A stretch of 37,796 nt of DNA from Pedobacter sp. ASV17 (GTDB lineage Bacteria > Bacteroidota > Bacteroidia > Sphingobacteriales > Sphingobacteriaceae): positions 1 through 37,796 of the forward strand of contig NZ_JAELTX010000048.1 in assembly GCF_016429065.1 (NCBI RefSeq). The letters run 5' to 3'. This document shows, in pieces, positions 17,255 through 26,600 of this stretch. The notes under the pieces are model-generated. The model was not told the origin of the DNA and ran no database searches. It saw nothing but the letters and a program-made list of their open reading frames with translations. Both the position numbers and the translations under genes were made by a program. Numbering within the stretch: the stretch's first letter is position 1; each line of letters begins with the position of its first letter.

Positions 17255-17733
17255 CCTTCCATTTCAGCGGCAGTTTCCTCCACTTTTTGTCTCAAATCAT
17301 CTTTGTAGGCCTGCATCTTTTCAGCTAATTCTGGTTTTGCTGTAGACAAGATTTGCACGGCCAATAAACCCGCATTTTTAGCAGCATTTAAAGCTACAGT
17401 AGCCACAGGGATACCATTTGGCATTTGCAAAATAGAAAGAATACTATCCCAGCCATCAATAGAGTTGGATGATTTTACAGGAACGCCAATCACAGGAACG
17501 GTAGTAATAGAAGCCACCATGCCAGGCAAATGCGCCGCACCGCCAGCACCAGCAATAATTACTTTAATGCCACGGCCAGCCGCTTCTTTAGCATAATTAA
17601 ACATTCTGTCGGGGGTTCTGTGGGCAGAAACTACCGTAATTTCAAAATCAACACCAAAGGCTTTGCAAATATCTGCTGCGTCTTGCATAACTGGCAGGTC
17701 AGACTTGCTGCCCATGATAATACCAACTTTCAT
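17251..17733 (-). CDS. purE: N5-carboxyaminoimidazole ribonucleotide mutase
   Basis: 160 residues, the class I PurE of bacteria. It converts N5-CAIR to CAIR in purine synthesis, after Pur[11 protein letters not shown] at 8-17, SAHRTPDRM near 42 (catalytic His) and the [14 protein letters not shown] segment are the three conserved active-site stretches. It lies 91 bp downstream of purK on the same strand, so the two are most likely one operon. Confidence 0.97.
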   Translation of the reverse strand: MKVGIIMGSKSDLPVMQDAADICKAFGVDFEITVVSAHRTPDRMFNYAKEAAGRGIKVIIAGAGGAAHLPGMVASITTVPVIGVPVKSSNSIDGWDSILSILQMPNGIPVATVALNAAKNAGLLAVQILSTAKPELAEKMQAYKDDLRQKVEETAAEMEG

Positions 17734-17824
17734 CTTTTTATATTGTTTTTTGGGTGTTTGGTTTTTTTGGTTGTTTAGAACCGCTTGCCAAATCCTTATT
17801 CTTTAATCTTTACTCCTTGTTCTA

Positions 17825-18964
17825 CTACGAAATTACTTTCAATGTTTGTTGTACAAACCTAGCTTTCTCGATAGCTTTTTCGCGGTTTTGGTCAATAATG
17901 GTTAAGTGTCCCATTTTGCGGAAAGGCTTGGTGTATTTTTTGCCGTATAAGTGCACGTACACACCCTCAATAGATAAAATTTTCTCTAATCCATCATATT
18001 TAGCAACGCCATCATGACCTTTTTCACCCAATACGTTTACCATAATCGCATTCGAAATAGAACGAGTATCGCCCAAAGGCAAATTGAAAATAGCCCTTAA
18101 ATGTTGTCCAAATTGCGAAACGTAGTTGCCTTCAATAGTTTGGTGACCACTGTTATGTGGGCGTGGAGCCAACTCATTCACCAAAATATCACCGTGTTTG
18201 GTAATAAACATTTCTACCGCTAAAATACCAGTGATATTCAATGCAGCAGCAATGTCTTTGGCGATTTTTTCGGCCCTTTCTTGTATGCTTTCAGGATAGG
18301 TAGAAGGCGAAATCAAGAACTCTACCAAATTAGCTTCAGGGTTAAATTCCATTTCAACCATTGGGAAAGTTTTTACATCTCCATTGGCATTACGAGCCAC
18401 AATTACCGCTATTTCTTTTTCAAAATGAACCAACTCCTCAATTAGCGTAGGTGCTTGAAAGGCATTTTTTACATCGTTGGCGTCGTTTATTTTCATTACA
18501 CCTTTACCATCGTAGCCGTCTTTGCGAAGCTTTAAAATGTAAGGGAACTGGAACTTGCCATTCGTTAAATCATCCTTGGAGTTTACCAGCATAAAAGGTG
18601 CGGTAGGTATATCATTTTCCTTAAAAAACTGCTTTTGTATGCCTTTATCTTGTATCAGTCGGATGACACGCGATTGGGGGAATACTTTTTTGCCTTCTTT
18701 TTCCAGTTGCTCCAAAGCCTCCACGTTCACCTTCTCAATTTCAATGGTAATAATGTCGGCCTTTTTACCAAAATTATAAACCGTATCATAATCAGTAATG
18801 GACCCGTTTTCGAAGTAATTAGCGATGTGTTTACATGGTGCATCAGCATCTGGGTCGAGCACTAAAGTGGTTAAATTGTAGTTAATCGCTTCTTGAATCA
18901 ACATTCTGCCCAATTGTCCGCCGCCTAAAATACCTAGTTTTAACTCGCTAATCTGTTTTGCCAT
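17825..18964 (-). CDS. purK: N5-carboxyaminoimidazole ribonucleotide synthase
   Basis: 379 residues. An ATP-grasp ligase that carboxylates AIR with bicarbonate and ATP to N5-CAIR, the PurE substrate. GILGGGQLGRML at 10-21 is the N-terminal signature. LRKDGYDGKGV near 148 is the ATP-grasp glycine-rich loop, and the ELAPRPHNSGH segment near 264 has the metal and substrate ligands. Having both PurK and class I PurE shows the two-step bacterial route. Two -7 boxes lie just upstream. Confidence 0.97.
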   Translation of the reverse strand: MAKQISELKLGILGGGQLGRMLIQEAINYNLTTLVLDPDADAPCKHIANYFENGSITDYDTVYNFGKKADIITIEIEKVNVEALEQLEKEGKKVFPQSRVIRLIQDKGIQKQFFKENDIPTAPFMLVNSKDDLTNGKFQFPYILKLRKDGYDGKGVMKINDANDVKNAFQAPTLIEELVHFEKEIAVIVARNANGDVKTFPMVEMEFNPEANLVEFLISPSTYPESIQERAEKIAKDIAAALNITGILAVEMFITKHGDILVNELAPRPHNSGHQTIEGNYVSQFGQHLRAIFNLPLGDTRSISNAIMVNVLGEKGHDGVAKYDGLEKILSIEGVYVHLYGKKYTKPFRKMGHLTIIDQNREKAIEKARFVQQTLKVIS

Positions 18965-18985
18965 TATTTATCGCTTGAATTTGCA

Positions 18986-19002
18986 CAAAAATAGCAAAAA
19001 TA
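18986..19002 (-). promoter_or_regulatory. Two adjacent -7 boxes of purK
   Basis: On the minus strand TATTTTTG occurs twice, at 18995-19002 and 18986-18993, separated by one base. The nearer copy lies 21 bases before the purK ATG. Either could be used; no well-spaced -33 element was found. Confidence 0.45.
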
Positions 19003-19205
19003 AGTATATGCTTTGGGCAAATTGCATATTAGATTGGGATTAGAAGCGTAATGTTGGTGCTACTATTCCCGAAAGTCCTGCTTTCCATTTCAATCTTTTT
19101 GTGTCGAGGGCAAAAAAGTATTTCCACTTCAATCAGGGCTATTTTAGAATGGTATACCTTAAAATATTTTGTGAAAACTTCTGAAACCTTTTTAGAAAAA
19201 ATATA

Positions 19206-19470
19206 ACCGCAAAGAAAAATATAAGTAACGCTAAGAACGCAAAGAAGAAAAACAAGACTTGTCTTTGCGTCCCTTTGCGAAGACTTTCTTATCCTTTGCG
19301 GTAAAAAATTAACTTCTCAAAAAACAGTGCTGGAAGCGTAATGGAAAAATCAACACTTCTTTATCCTTTGCTGTAAAATTAACCGTTTAAAAAATAGGAC
19401 TAGCAAAGTAATTGGAAAAATCGACAGCCTCTTTGCGTCCCTTTGCGAAAACTTCTCAAACCTTTGCGGT
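19206..19470. repeat. CTTTGCG-rich nested palindrome and 72-bp tandem repeat
   Basis: This occupies much of the 565-bp gap between purK and the divergent flavoprotein gene. ACCGCAAAG (19206) pairs with CTTTGCGGT (19294), enclosing ACGCAAAGA (19237) with TCTTTGCGT (19262). A unit beginning TTATCCTTTGC repeats at 19289 and 19361 (72 bp, diverged). CTTTGCGTCCCTTTGCGAA occurs at 19264 and again at 19432. The left part of the gap (19003-19205) shows nothing I can name. Confidence 0.75.
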
Positions 19471-19498
19471 TAAAATCCAATAATCCCCATTCATTTTT

Positions 19499-19506
19499 TA
19501 CTTTTG
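19499..19506 (+). promoter_or_regulatory. -7 box of the flavoprotein gene
   Basis: TACTTTTG, an exact TAnnTTTG match, 23 bases before the ATG at 19530. No -33 element at the standard spacing. Confidence 0.45.
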
Positions 19507-19529
19507 CCTTTTAATTTGATACTTCATAA

Positions 19530-20720
19530 ATGGCTTACGATGCAATAATTATTGGTGCTGGTGCTTGTGGATTGATGTGTGCGGTTCAGGCAGGCTTTTT
19601 GGGAAAGAAAGTAATTTTGCTCGAAAAGAACGATAAGCCTGGTGCTAAAATTCTAATTTCTGGTGGTGGTCGCTGCAATTATACTAACATTGGTGCTACA
19701 CACGAGCAATTTATCTCTGCCAATGAGCATTTCGTAAAATCGGCTTTTAAGCAGTGGACGGTTGAAGATTCTATCAGTTTCTTTGAAACTTACGGAATTT
19801 ATGGCACTGAGAAAACTTTGGGACAGCTTTTTCCTGAAGGTAAAAACGCGAAGGATGTGGTGAATGTGTTTACCTCGCTTTGCGAAGAAATGGAACAACA
19901 GATTTTATGCAATGCAGAGGTGATTTCCATTAATAATAATGAGGGAGAATATCAGGTTACTTACCAAAAAAACCATAAGGAGAAAACCATTACCGCACCC
20001 AAATTAGTGATTGCTACGGGCGGTTTGCCTATCCCGAAAATGGGCGCCACAGATTTCGCTTTGAAATTCGCTAGAAAGCATACTTTAAATATTGTAGAAA
20101 CCGCTCCAGCTTTGGTGCCTTTAACCATTACAGGTAAAGATGAAGCTTGGTTTTCCCAACTATCTGGAAACTCGGTGTTTTGTAGGGTAAGTAATGAAGA
20201 AGCCAATTTTGAAGAAAACATTTTGTTTACGCATTGGGGCTTAAGTGGCCCAGCCATTTTACAAATTTCAAGCTATTGGCGTAGGGGACAGGACATAAAT
20301 ATAGACTTGCTACCTAACGAAAATATTTTAGAGGTTTTAAGCACAGAACGTCAACATAATGGGCGTATCCAATTATCTACTTTGTTAAATAAATTTTATA
20401 CCAAGAAGTTCACGGATGCACTAGGCAAATTTCTACCCTTAAGTAAAACCATTGCTGATTTAACCAAGGCAGAAATGGAAGCTTTGGAGCAAACCATTCA
20501 TTATTTTAAGGTAAAACCTGCAGGCGATAAGGGTTATGACAAAGCGGAAGTAATGCGTGGTGGTATCGATACCAATGAACTTTCATCTAAAACCTTAGAA
20601 AGTAAAAAGCTTGTCGGCTGCTATTTTGGTGGCGAATGCGTAGATGTTACAGGCTGGCTAGGGGGTTATAATTTCCAATGGGCTTGGGCCAGCGGTTATG
20701 TGATAGCGCAGTGTATTTAA
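19530..20720 (+). CDS. BaiN/HI0933-family FAD-dependent oxidoreductase
   Basis: 396 residues. IIIGAGACGLM at 6-16 is the FAD-binding Rossmann GxGxxG motif; LEKNDKPGAKILISGGGRCN holds the HI0933-family signature GGGRCNYTN at about 46-54. The C-terminal GG...N.LSSKTLESK...CYFGGECVDVTGWLGGYNFQWAWASG is also diagnostic. The family includes BaiN-type flavoproteins, but the substrate of most members is unknown. Full length and cytosolic. It now ends 3 bases before a REP-like element. Confidence 0.92.
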   Translation: MAYDAIIIGAGACGLMCAVQAGFLGKKVILLEKNDKPGAKILISGGGRCNYTNIGATHEQFISANEHFVKSAFKQWTVEDSISFFETYGIYGTEKTLGQLFPEGKNAKDVVNVFTSLCEEMEQQILCNAEVISINNNEGEYQVTYQKNHKEKTITAPKLVIATGGLPIPKMGATDFALKFARKHTLNIVETAPALVPLTITGKDEAWFSQLSGNSVFCRVSNEEANFEENILFTHWGLSGPAILQISSYWRRGQDINIDLLPNENILEVLSTERQHNGRIQLSTLLNKFYTKKFTDALGKFLPLSKTIADLTKAEMEALEQTIHYFKVKPAGDKGYDKAEVMRGGIDTNELSSKTLESKKLVGCYFGGECVDVTGWLGGYNFQWAWASGYVIAQCI

Positions 20721-20723
20721 ATA

Positions 20724-20818
20724 GTCCGTCATTTCGAACATCGTGAGAAATCTAGTAAGTAATTAGATTTTACTTCGTAGAGCTTCGGTTCTCCTCATGC
20801 TTCGTCGAAATGACGGAC
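20724..20818. repeat. REP-like element 1 with 14-bp terminal inverted repeats
   Basis: GTCCGTCATTTCGA (20724) and TCGAAATGACGGAC (20805) are perfect inverted termini around a 67-bp middle. The middle matches element 2 (23502-23576) in the opposite orientation: GAACATCGTGAGAAATCTAG here, its inverted near-copy there. No coding potential; probably a non-autonomous palindromic repeat. Confidence 0.8.
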
Positions 20819-20901
20819 AATGCTAATTTCTAATCACAATTTGGAACCGTAAAAGTCCAAGTTTCAGCGGTTTTATAAGGTAAAGAGAAAGCTACTCCTT
20901 T
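20805..20901. repeat. 97-bp direct repeat, left copy
   Basis: It matches 23563-23659 over 97 bp with 5 mismatches and no gaps. Together the two copies bracket the T9SS protein gene. It contains the right terminus of REP-like element 1 and the orphan 3' end of an amidohydrolase gene. Confidence 0.95.
20830..20901 (-). pseudogene. Orphan 3' end of a propeller-amidohydrolase gene
   Basis: On the minus strand these 72 bases encode 23 residues (KGVAFSLPYKTAETWTFTVP then NCD) and a TAG stop, identical in protein to the last 23 residues of the intact gene at 23588-26839. Five bases differ, in five different codons (Phe, Ser, Leu, Thr, Thr), and all five are synonymous. Homology stops abruptly at 20901. 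This is a remnant of an expressed allele or paralogue, not a decayed copy of the neighbour. Confidence 0.92.
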
Positions 20902-20984
20902 TGACAAGCAAATATGGTAATGACTTTATCAAAAAATGTAAGTGTTTCTCTAATAATCAATCTCGTTTATTAAGTTAAGCTCGT

Positions 20985-23222
20985 TTATTCTTTAATAAAA
21001 GTTTTACTAGATATAGGTTTGTTGTTCTTGTCGAAGGTGCGTACTACATAACTTCCAGATGCCAATTCTTTCAGGTCTAATATTAAAGCTTGATTTTTTT
21101 GGAATTTTTTAGTTAATCGTTCTATGCCGTCTATCGTATATACAAAAACATTAATGTCATCACTTGAGTACGTTTCAGGTAACAAAATTTGAACGATGTT
21201 TTTAACAGGATTAGGAGTAAGTACCATCTCATTGATTTGGATACCTGTGTTTATCTTGATAATGCTGCTATAGCTAATATGTCCATCGCTGTTCAATATC
21301 TTTAATCGATAGTATTTAATTTTATTGCCTTGTAAATCATTATCATTAACACTGTAGCTGCTCGGTGTAGAATTGCCTACGGTGGCCATTACTTTGTTAA
21401 TGCCTTTAAAATTAACACCATCTTCACTCTTTTCAACGAGATAGTAATCGTTGTTTTTCTCGTCAGCAGCAGTCCATGTAAGTTGTGCATGGTTACCCAT
21501 TAGTTTTCCTTCAAAAGAGATCAAATTGATCGGTAAGGTACAGGTAGTGGTTACGTTGAAAGTAGCTGTTCTTGTAATATTTGCGGCATCTTTTACGGTT
21601 AATATGTGCGTTTGTGTGCCAGCAGTAGTTGGAGTAATTGTTTTGGTTGCACCGCTACCACCAGTATTCCACGAATAGGTAAAAGGTGCCACACCATATT
21701 TGATAAGCGGGTTCATGACGTAATTACTGCCGCAAGGGACCGTTACATTCAAGGTACCATTTCCTGTAGTGGTTTCATTTAAAGTTTCTAGGTTCCTACC
21801 AGTTAAGGTAACTGACCAATTATCTAATGTTTGACAATAACTTCTGTTTGCTGGGCTGCAGCCATCATAGTTGCTGTAAGGATTGCAAGTGGTACGACTG
21901 AAATTGATATTAAAAGAAATCGTTTGGTCAGTGGCCGAAGGCACAAAGCATTGTATCAATGAAGACATTCCACTTGAATTACTCGGAATAGAGGCATTCC
22001 AGTTTCCTGTGGAATTACAACCGGCACAGTTCCAAAAGGTAGTGCCTGCTGGCGAACGGCCACTGCCACAAGAGCTGCTGAGCCATATTTGTGCTTCTGA
22101 TTGCCAACAATCGTCCCCTAATGATCCATGACCTGTATAGTATCCAAAGCACCAATTGCTATAAACGGACCAGTTGGCAGAAACGTCGGTAGGAGTAGTT
22201 CCCGCGGGTACGGTCAAAGTAATGGAATGAATACATGATGCAGGTACCATGGCGCTTCCACTTAGGTAAGTTGTTCCTGCTGTTATAGGCCCTACAGTTA
22301 CTAGAGGATCCACAATTACTGGATAAACAGTATTCTTGTCGTTGAGGATTGCAGAATCACAAGATATAGATAACTCGTTTTGGGATAAACCATAAGGGTT
22401 TATCCATGATTGTTTGGAGTTGGAGCTGTCGTGGATCCTAGCGGGATTTATTTCTAATGCGGTCTCTTCTGTATTTTTGTCGTAAACAATCAAGCGGCCT
22501 TTGTTTTTATCCTTTAAGATGCTTTCTTCCAGTTTTATAGCGTATGAGGTACTTACATTTAGCTCATCAATAAAATAAAGGTGTTTTACATTTAAGTTTT
22601 TCTTGATGATAAAATCGGATTTTACGGAAGCTTCTAAATACTTCATTTCCATATCTATGCCAGGGAAAACATCTGTAATGTAACATTTTCCATCAGCAAC
22701 GGATATCTTATCCCAGTTGGCCTTAAAAATTTCCGTTTTATTGTCGTTTCTTACTACTTTTAGCTTGAAATGATTGAACTTCAGAAATTTAGATCCCACG
22801 TAAATGGCAGATTGTTTTTCTGCTATATTTAATTCTGTTGGAAATGGTTGGTTTTTGGCTTGATAAAGTTGTGGGTTTGTTTGATTTAACTTAGCATTGA
22901 TGGCAACCAAATTACCGTCTTTTAGGTAATTGATTGGCACTGCAGATTTTTGTAAATAAAAAATCTGTGGATTATCTAAGTCAATGAATTGTCGTTGGTC
23001 AATTTTTCGTTGGCTAAGGTCTTCTACTAAATTTTTGCCCTTTGGCGCATTTTCCGGTAGTGAACCAAAATCGGGGTGATTGTAAAAGCGAGAATGATTG
23101 TATTTAGCGCCTATTTCTTTGGAATAAGATCTTTTTTGTGAAAGATTGAGAGCTTCAGTTGTTTTTTCTTGAGCCGATACTGAAAAATATGCGAAGCTCA
23201 TAAGAAGTAAAAATTTCTTCAT
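20985..23222 (-). CDS. T9SS-exported multidomain protein of unknown function
   Basis: 745 residues. Signal peptide at 1-17 (ending SVSA). Residues 18-305 form a beta-rich region with DVFPGIDMEMKY and YPVIVDPLVT, resembling the N-terminal domain found in front of Rhs/YD-repeat or SBBP proteins. Residues 305-480 are a Cys-rich domain (about ten Cys) full of Ser, Thr, Asn and Trp. Residues 485-560 look PKD-like (GVAPFTYSWNTGGSG) and 563-660 are the LPINLISFEG-type module common in T9SS cargo. Residues 663-745 are the type A C-terminal sorting domain (LTPNPVKNIVQI, ending KTFIKE), so the protein is exported by T9SS and anchored or released at the surface. It lies inside a direct-repeat-flanked insertion. 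No enzyme motif is recognised; adhesion is a guess. Confidence 0.85.
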   Translation of the reverse strand: MKKFLLLMSFAYFSVSAQEKTTEALNLSQKRSYSKEIGAKYNHSRFYNHPDFGSLPENAPKGKNLVEDLSQRKIDQRQFIDLDNPQIFYLQKSAVPINYLKDGNLVAINAKLNQTNPQLYQAKNQPFPTELNIAEKQSAIYVGSKFLKFNHFKLKVVRNDNKTEIFKANWDKISVADGKCYITDVFPGIDMEMKYLEASVKSDFIIKKNLNVKHLYFIDELNVSTSYAIKLEESILKDKNKGRLIVYDKNTEETALEINPARIHDSSNSKQSWINPYGLSQNELSISCDSAILNDKNTVYPVIVDPLVTVGPITAGTTYLSGSAMVPASCIHSITLTVPAGTTPTDVSANWSVYSNWCFGYYTGHGSLGDDCWQSEAQIWLSSSCGSGRSPAGTTFWNCAGCNSTGNWNASIPSNSSGMSSLIQCFVPSATDQTISFNINFSRTTCNPYSNYDGCSPANRSYCQTLDNWSVTLTGRNLETLNETTTGNGTLNVTVPCGSNYVMNPLIKYGVAPFTYSWNTGGSGATKTITPTTAGTQTHILTVKDAANITRTATFNVTTTCTLPINLISFEGKLMGNHAQLTWTAADEKNNDYYLVEKSEDGVNFKGINKVMATVGNSTPSSYSVNDNDLQGNKIKYYRLKILNSDGHISYSSIIKINTGIQINEMVLTPNPVKNIVQILLPETYSSDDINVFVYTIDGIERLTKKFQKNQALILDLKELASGSYVVRTFDKNNKPISSKTFIKE

Positions 23223-23354
23223 GAAAATACGTTGAATTATAGACTGTTTTTTTGTGTAATTATATGAATAAAAATGCGTTAAGTGAAATTTTACATTCTT
23301 TTTTTGTATAATAAGGATGGTTGAAGAGGAGCTGGATGTGTTGAGAGTTATAAT

Positions 23355-23459
23355 CCGTCATTTCGATCCCGAACTTTCGGAAGTGAGACCGTGAAGCAGC
23401 TACGAAGTAAACCAATCTCACAAATTGTTTTAAGATTGCTTCGTGGCCTAGCAATGATG
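23355..23459. repeat. Degenerate composite REP-like element
   Basis: It begins CCGTCATTTCGA, like elements 1 and 2, and ends with a decayed inverted copy of the GTCATTGCGAGG family (AGATTGCTTCGTGGCCTAGC). Together with element 2 it makes up most of the 365-bp gap between the T9SS gene and the amidohydrolase gene; 23223-23354 shows nothing else. Confidence 0.6.
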
Positions 23460-23501
23460 CTTTGAATACTTATTTGTGCTAGGTTTATGTATCTGAATTT
23501 G

Positions 23502-23576
23502 GCCCGTAATTTCGACGAAGAATGAGGAGAAACCTAACAAGTTGCTAGATTTCTCACGGTGTTCGAAATGACGGAC
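23502..23576. repeat. REP-like element 2, inverted relative to element 1
   Basis: Right terminus TCGAAATGACGGAC is identical to that of element 1; the left terminus (CCCGTAATTTCGA) has drifted. The middle reads CGACGAAGAATGAGGAGAA ... CTAGATTTCTCACGGTGTT, the reverse of element 1 with changes and a shorter centre. Confidence 0.75.
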
Positions 23577-23659
23577 AATGCTAATTTCTAATCACAATTT
23601 GGAACCGTAAACGTCCAAGTTTCAGCAGTTTTATAAGGTAGGGAAAAAGCTACTCCTTT
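23563..23659. repeat. 97-bp direct repeat, right copy
   Basis: The partner of 20805-20901. It comprises the end of REP-like element 2, the intergenic 11 bases and the last 24 codons of the intact amidohydrolase gene. Confidence 0.95.
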
Positions 23660-26600
23660 ATCCATTTCAAACCACAATTTTGGACGCATTTTTTCTCTGC
23701 TGATGGTTTCGTTCATGGTCATGCTGTCATAAATACGGCCATTAATCATCACATATTTAATCTTTTCTGAATTTCTGATATCTTCCAACGGATTATCTTC
23801 CATAATGATTAAATCGGCAAGTTTACCAGGCTCCAGAGAACCTAATTCTTTGCCCATTCCTAAATATTCAGCACCGTTAAGCGTAGCACATTTAATGGCT
23901 TTTAATGGATCCATTCCGCCTTGCACCAACATCCAAAGTTCCCAATGCGCACCCAAACCTTGTATCTGTCCGTGAGCACCCAAATTCACTTTAGTACCAC
24001 CGTCGGCAATTTGCTTGGTTGCCTTAGCGACTTCAATGTGTCCGTAATCTCCGTATTCAGAAGTGGTTCTGCGACGAGCACGAGAATCGATAATCGCCCT
24101 TGGCGTAAAATTTAATAAACGCTCATTTTCCCAAACATTGGTACGGTCATACCAATAATTTTCACCCCACTGACCACCGTAGGCTACAATTAAAGTAGGG
24201 GTATAGGCTACATTGGTATTGTTCCAAAAGCTCACCACATCCTTATAAGCTGGCGCTACAGGAATACTGTGCTCAATGCCTGTATGTCCGTCTGCAATTT
24301 GTGTCATGTTGTGGAAAAAAGTAGAACCACCTTCTGGTACCACTTCCATTTTTAACTGACGGGCAGCTTCTAAAATCTGCTGACGTTGGTCTCTACGTGG
24401 TTGGTTGTAAGATTTTACCGAAAATGCTCCTACGGCTTTCAATCTGCGCAAGTGCGACAACGCATCATCCAAACTATTAATAGTTACTTTAAAATCACCA
24501 TCGGCACCATAAAGAATAGAACCTGTTGAGTAAACCCTTGGTCCAACCATTCGTCCCGCTTTCAGCATTTCGCTTTGGCTGAACACCATTTCTGTGTTGC
24601 TCGAGGGGTCGTGCGAAGTAGTAACACCGAAACTCAAATTGGCCAAGTAAGACCAATCCTGTTGCGGACTAATGCCATCAGGACTTGTTCTCAAGTGCGC
24701 ATGAACATCTACAATACCTGGCATAATGGTTTTACCCGTCACATCAAGCACTTTAATATCCGCTGGAATAGGCACTTCATCTACTTTACCAATCGCTTTA
24801 ATTTTATTGTTTTCAATCAAAATGGTGCCTTCTTCAATCACCTGGTCGCCTTTCATAGAGATGATTCTGGCACCTTTTAAGGCCACTAACCCAGTTGGTG
24901 CATCAGTTTTTAGTTTCAAACCAATAGAAAGCCCAACCGTATCTGGTTCTGGCAGTACTTGTGGAGCTCCCTCAATAAATGAAAAAGTATTCTTGATTTC
25001 TCGGTTGTAGTATTTTTCACCCAAAGTCCAAAGTAGTTTTTTGCTGTCGGCACTCCAGTGTAAGTAGGTGCCTGCATCTTTGGTTACTCTAGCTAAAGGG
25101 ATGGATTTATTACCCGCAGAAAGGTCTAAAGCAGTTCCAGCGGTAACCATTGGTGTAATGTAGGCGTTAAACAGTTCAGTAAAAGCCATCCATTTCCCAT
25201 CTGGGCTTGGACAAAATTGTGTAGCATATTGAGAAGTGTAGTGAGTGCGCTCATTACCACCATTTAAATCCACACTTTTAAATGCTTTTTTGCCAGCTTC
25301 GTAACTTTGATAGAAAACACGGGTGTCATCTCCATTAAATTGAGGTTTAATACCATTATCCAATACCAAAGTTTTAGGTCCGCCATTGGCCGACATCACG
25401 AAAATGCCATTGTTTTTTCCATAGGTTAAGCCCAAAACTTCATTACCAACCCCTTTTCTGAAAATAATTTTATCACCTTTGTTAGAGTAGCTAGGAGAGT
25501 AGTAGTAGCCTTTTTCGTCGGTTAAGCTAACGGTTTTGCCTGTTTTTAAATCAGTGCGTTTAACGGCTCCTTTAAACTCATCGCTCCAAGTGGTGTAAAC
25601 CACAAATTTTCCATCAGGGCTAAATTTAGGTTCAAACTCAAAATCTAAACCGTTGGTTAACCTTTCTGGTGCGCCGTTGGGCAGTTCCTTTTTATATAAG
25701 TAACCAGCGGCATTAAATACAACGGTTTTGCCATCGGGCGAAGTGGCCAGTTGTCTAATCATTTTAGCGGTAAACTCATTCGTATACACCTGTTGGTCGA
25801 AATGTAAAGCGTCCTGCACCGTTTGGTTGGTCGTTACTTCAAATGGAATATCACTTACGTATAAATTGCCAAGCTCCACTTGTCTTATCTTTCCTTTGGC
25901 ATAGAAGATGATTTTCTTCGCATCTGGAGTCCATGCAAAATTTGGATAAACGCCAAAAATAGCCCAAGTTTCTTGCTGATCTTTCGTAAGGTCGTCGTAA
26001 ATTGGATATTCTTCCCCTGTTTTTAGGTTTTGAATATAAAGTACTGACTTCAATCTCACTCGTTTCACATAGGCGATAAACTTGCCATCAGGCGATATTT
26101 GTGGGCGTACTGAACCACCTTGGTCGGCAATCAGATTGCTTAGTTTTCCTGTATTTAAATCTAATTGACGGATGGCGTAAATCAAGCCGTTAGGGTCTTT
26201 GCTGTATTGAAAAGATGGACCAGGCGAAACATCTTCACTAAAATAAAGGTATTTGCCATCAGGCGATACGTTTGGTTCGCCAGCATCTTGCTGGTCATTT
26301 TTTCGTTTGGTGAGCTGTACGCCGTCGCCACCATAAATGCTGTACATCCACATTTCACCAGCACCCAATGAACGTGATGCCGTAAAGTGTTTGCGAGCAA
26401 TCAAATATTCGCTATTGGGCATCCAAGTGGCGTTATTCAATAACCTAAAAGATTCTTTGGTGATTTGTTTTTTATTGCCGCCCTGTCTGTCCATAATCCA
26501 GATATTGTCGGCGCCATTTCTATCACTCGTAAACGAAATATATTTGCCGTTTGGACTAAAACGAGGTTGTACTTCATAAGCAATACCGCCACTTAAAAGT

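Noticed and set aside
20805..23659. T9SS segment as a transposon
   Set aside because: There is no transposase or integrase, the repeats are long and contain coding sequence, and no short target-site duplication is seen.
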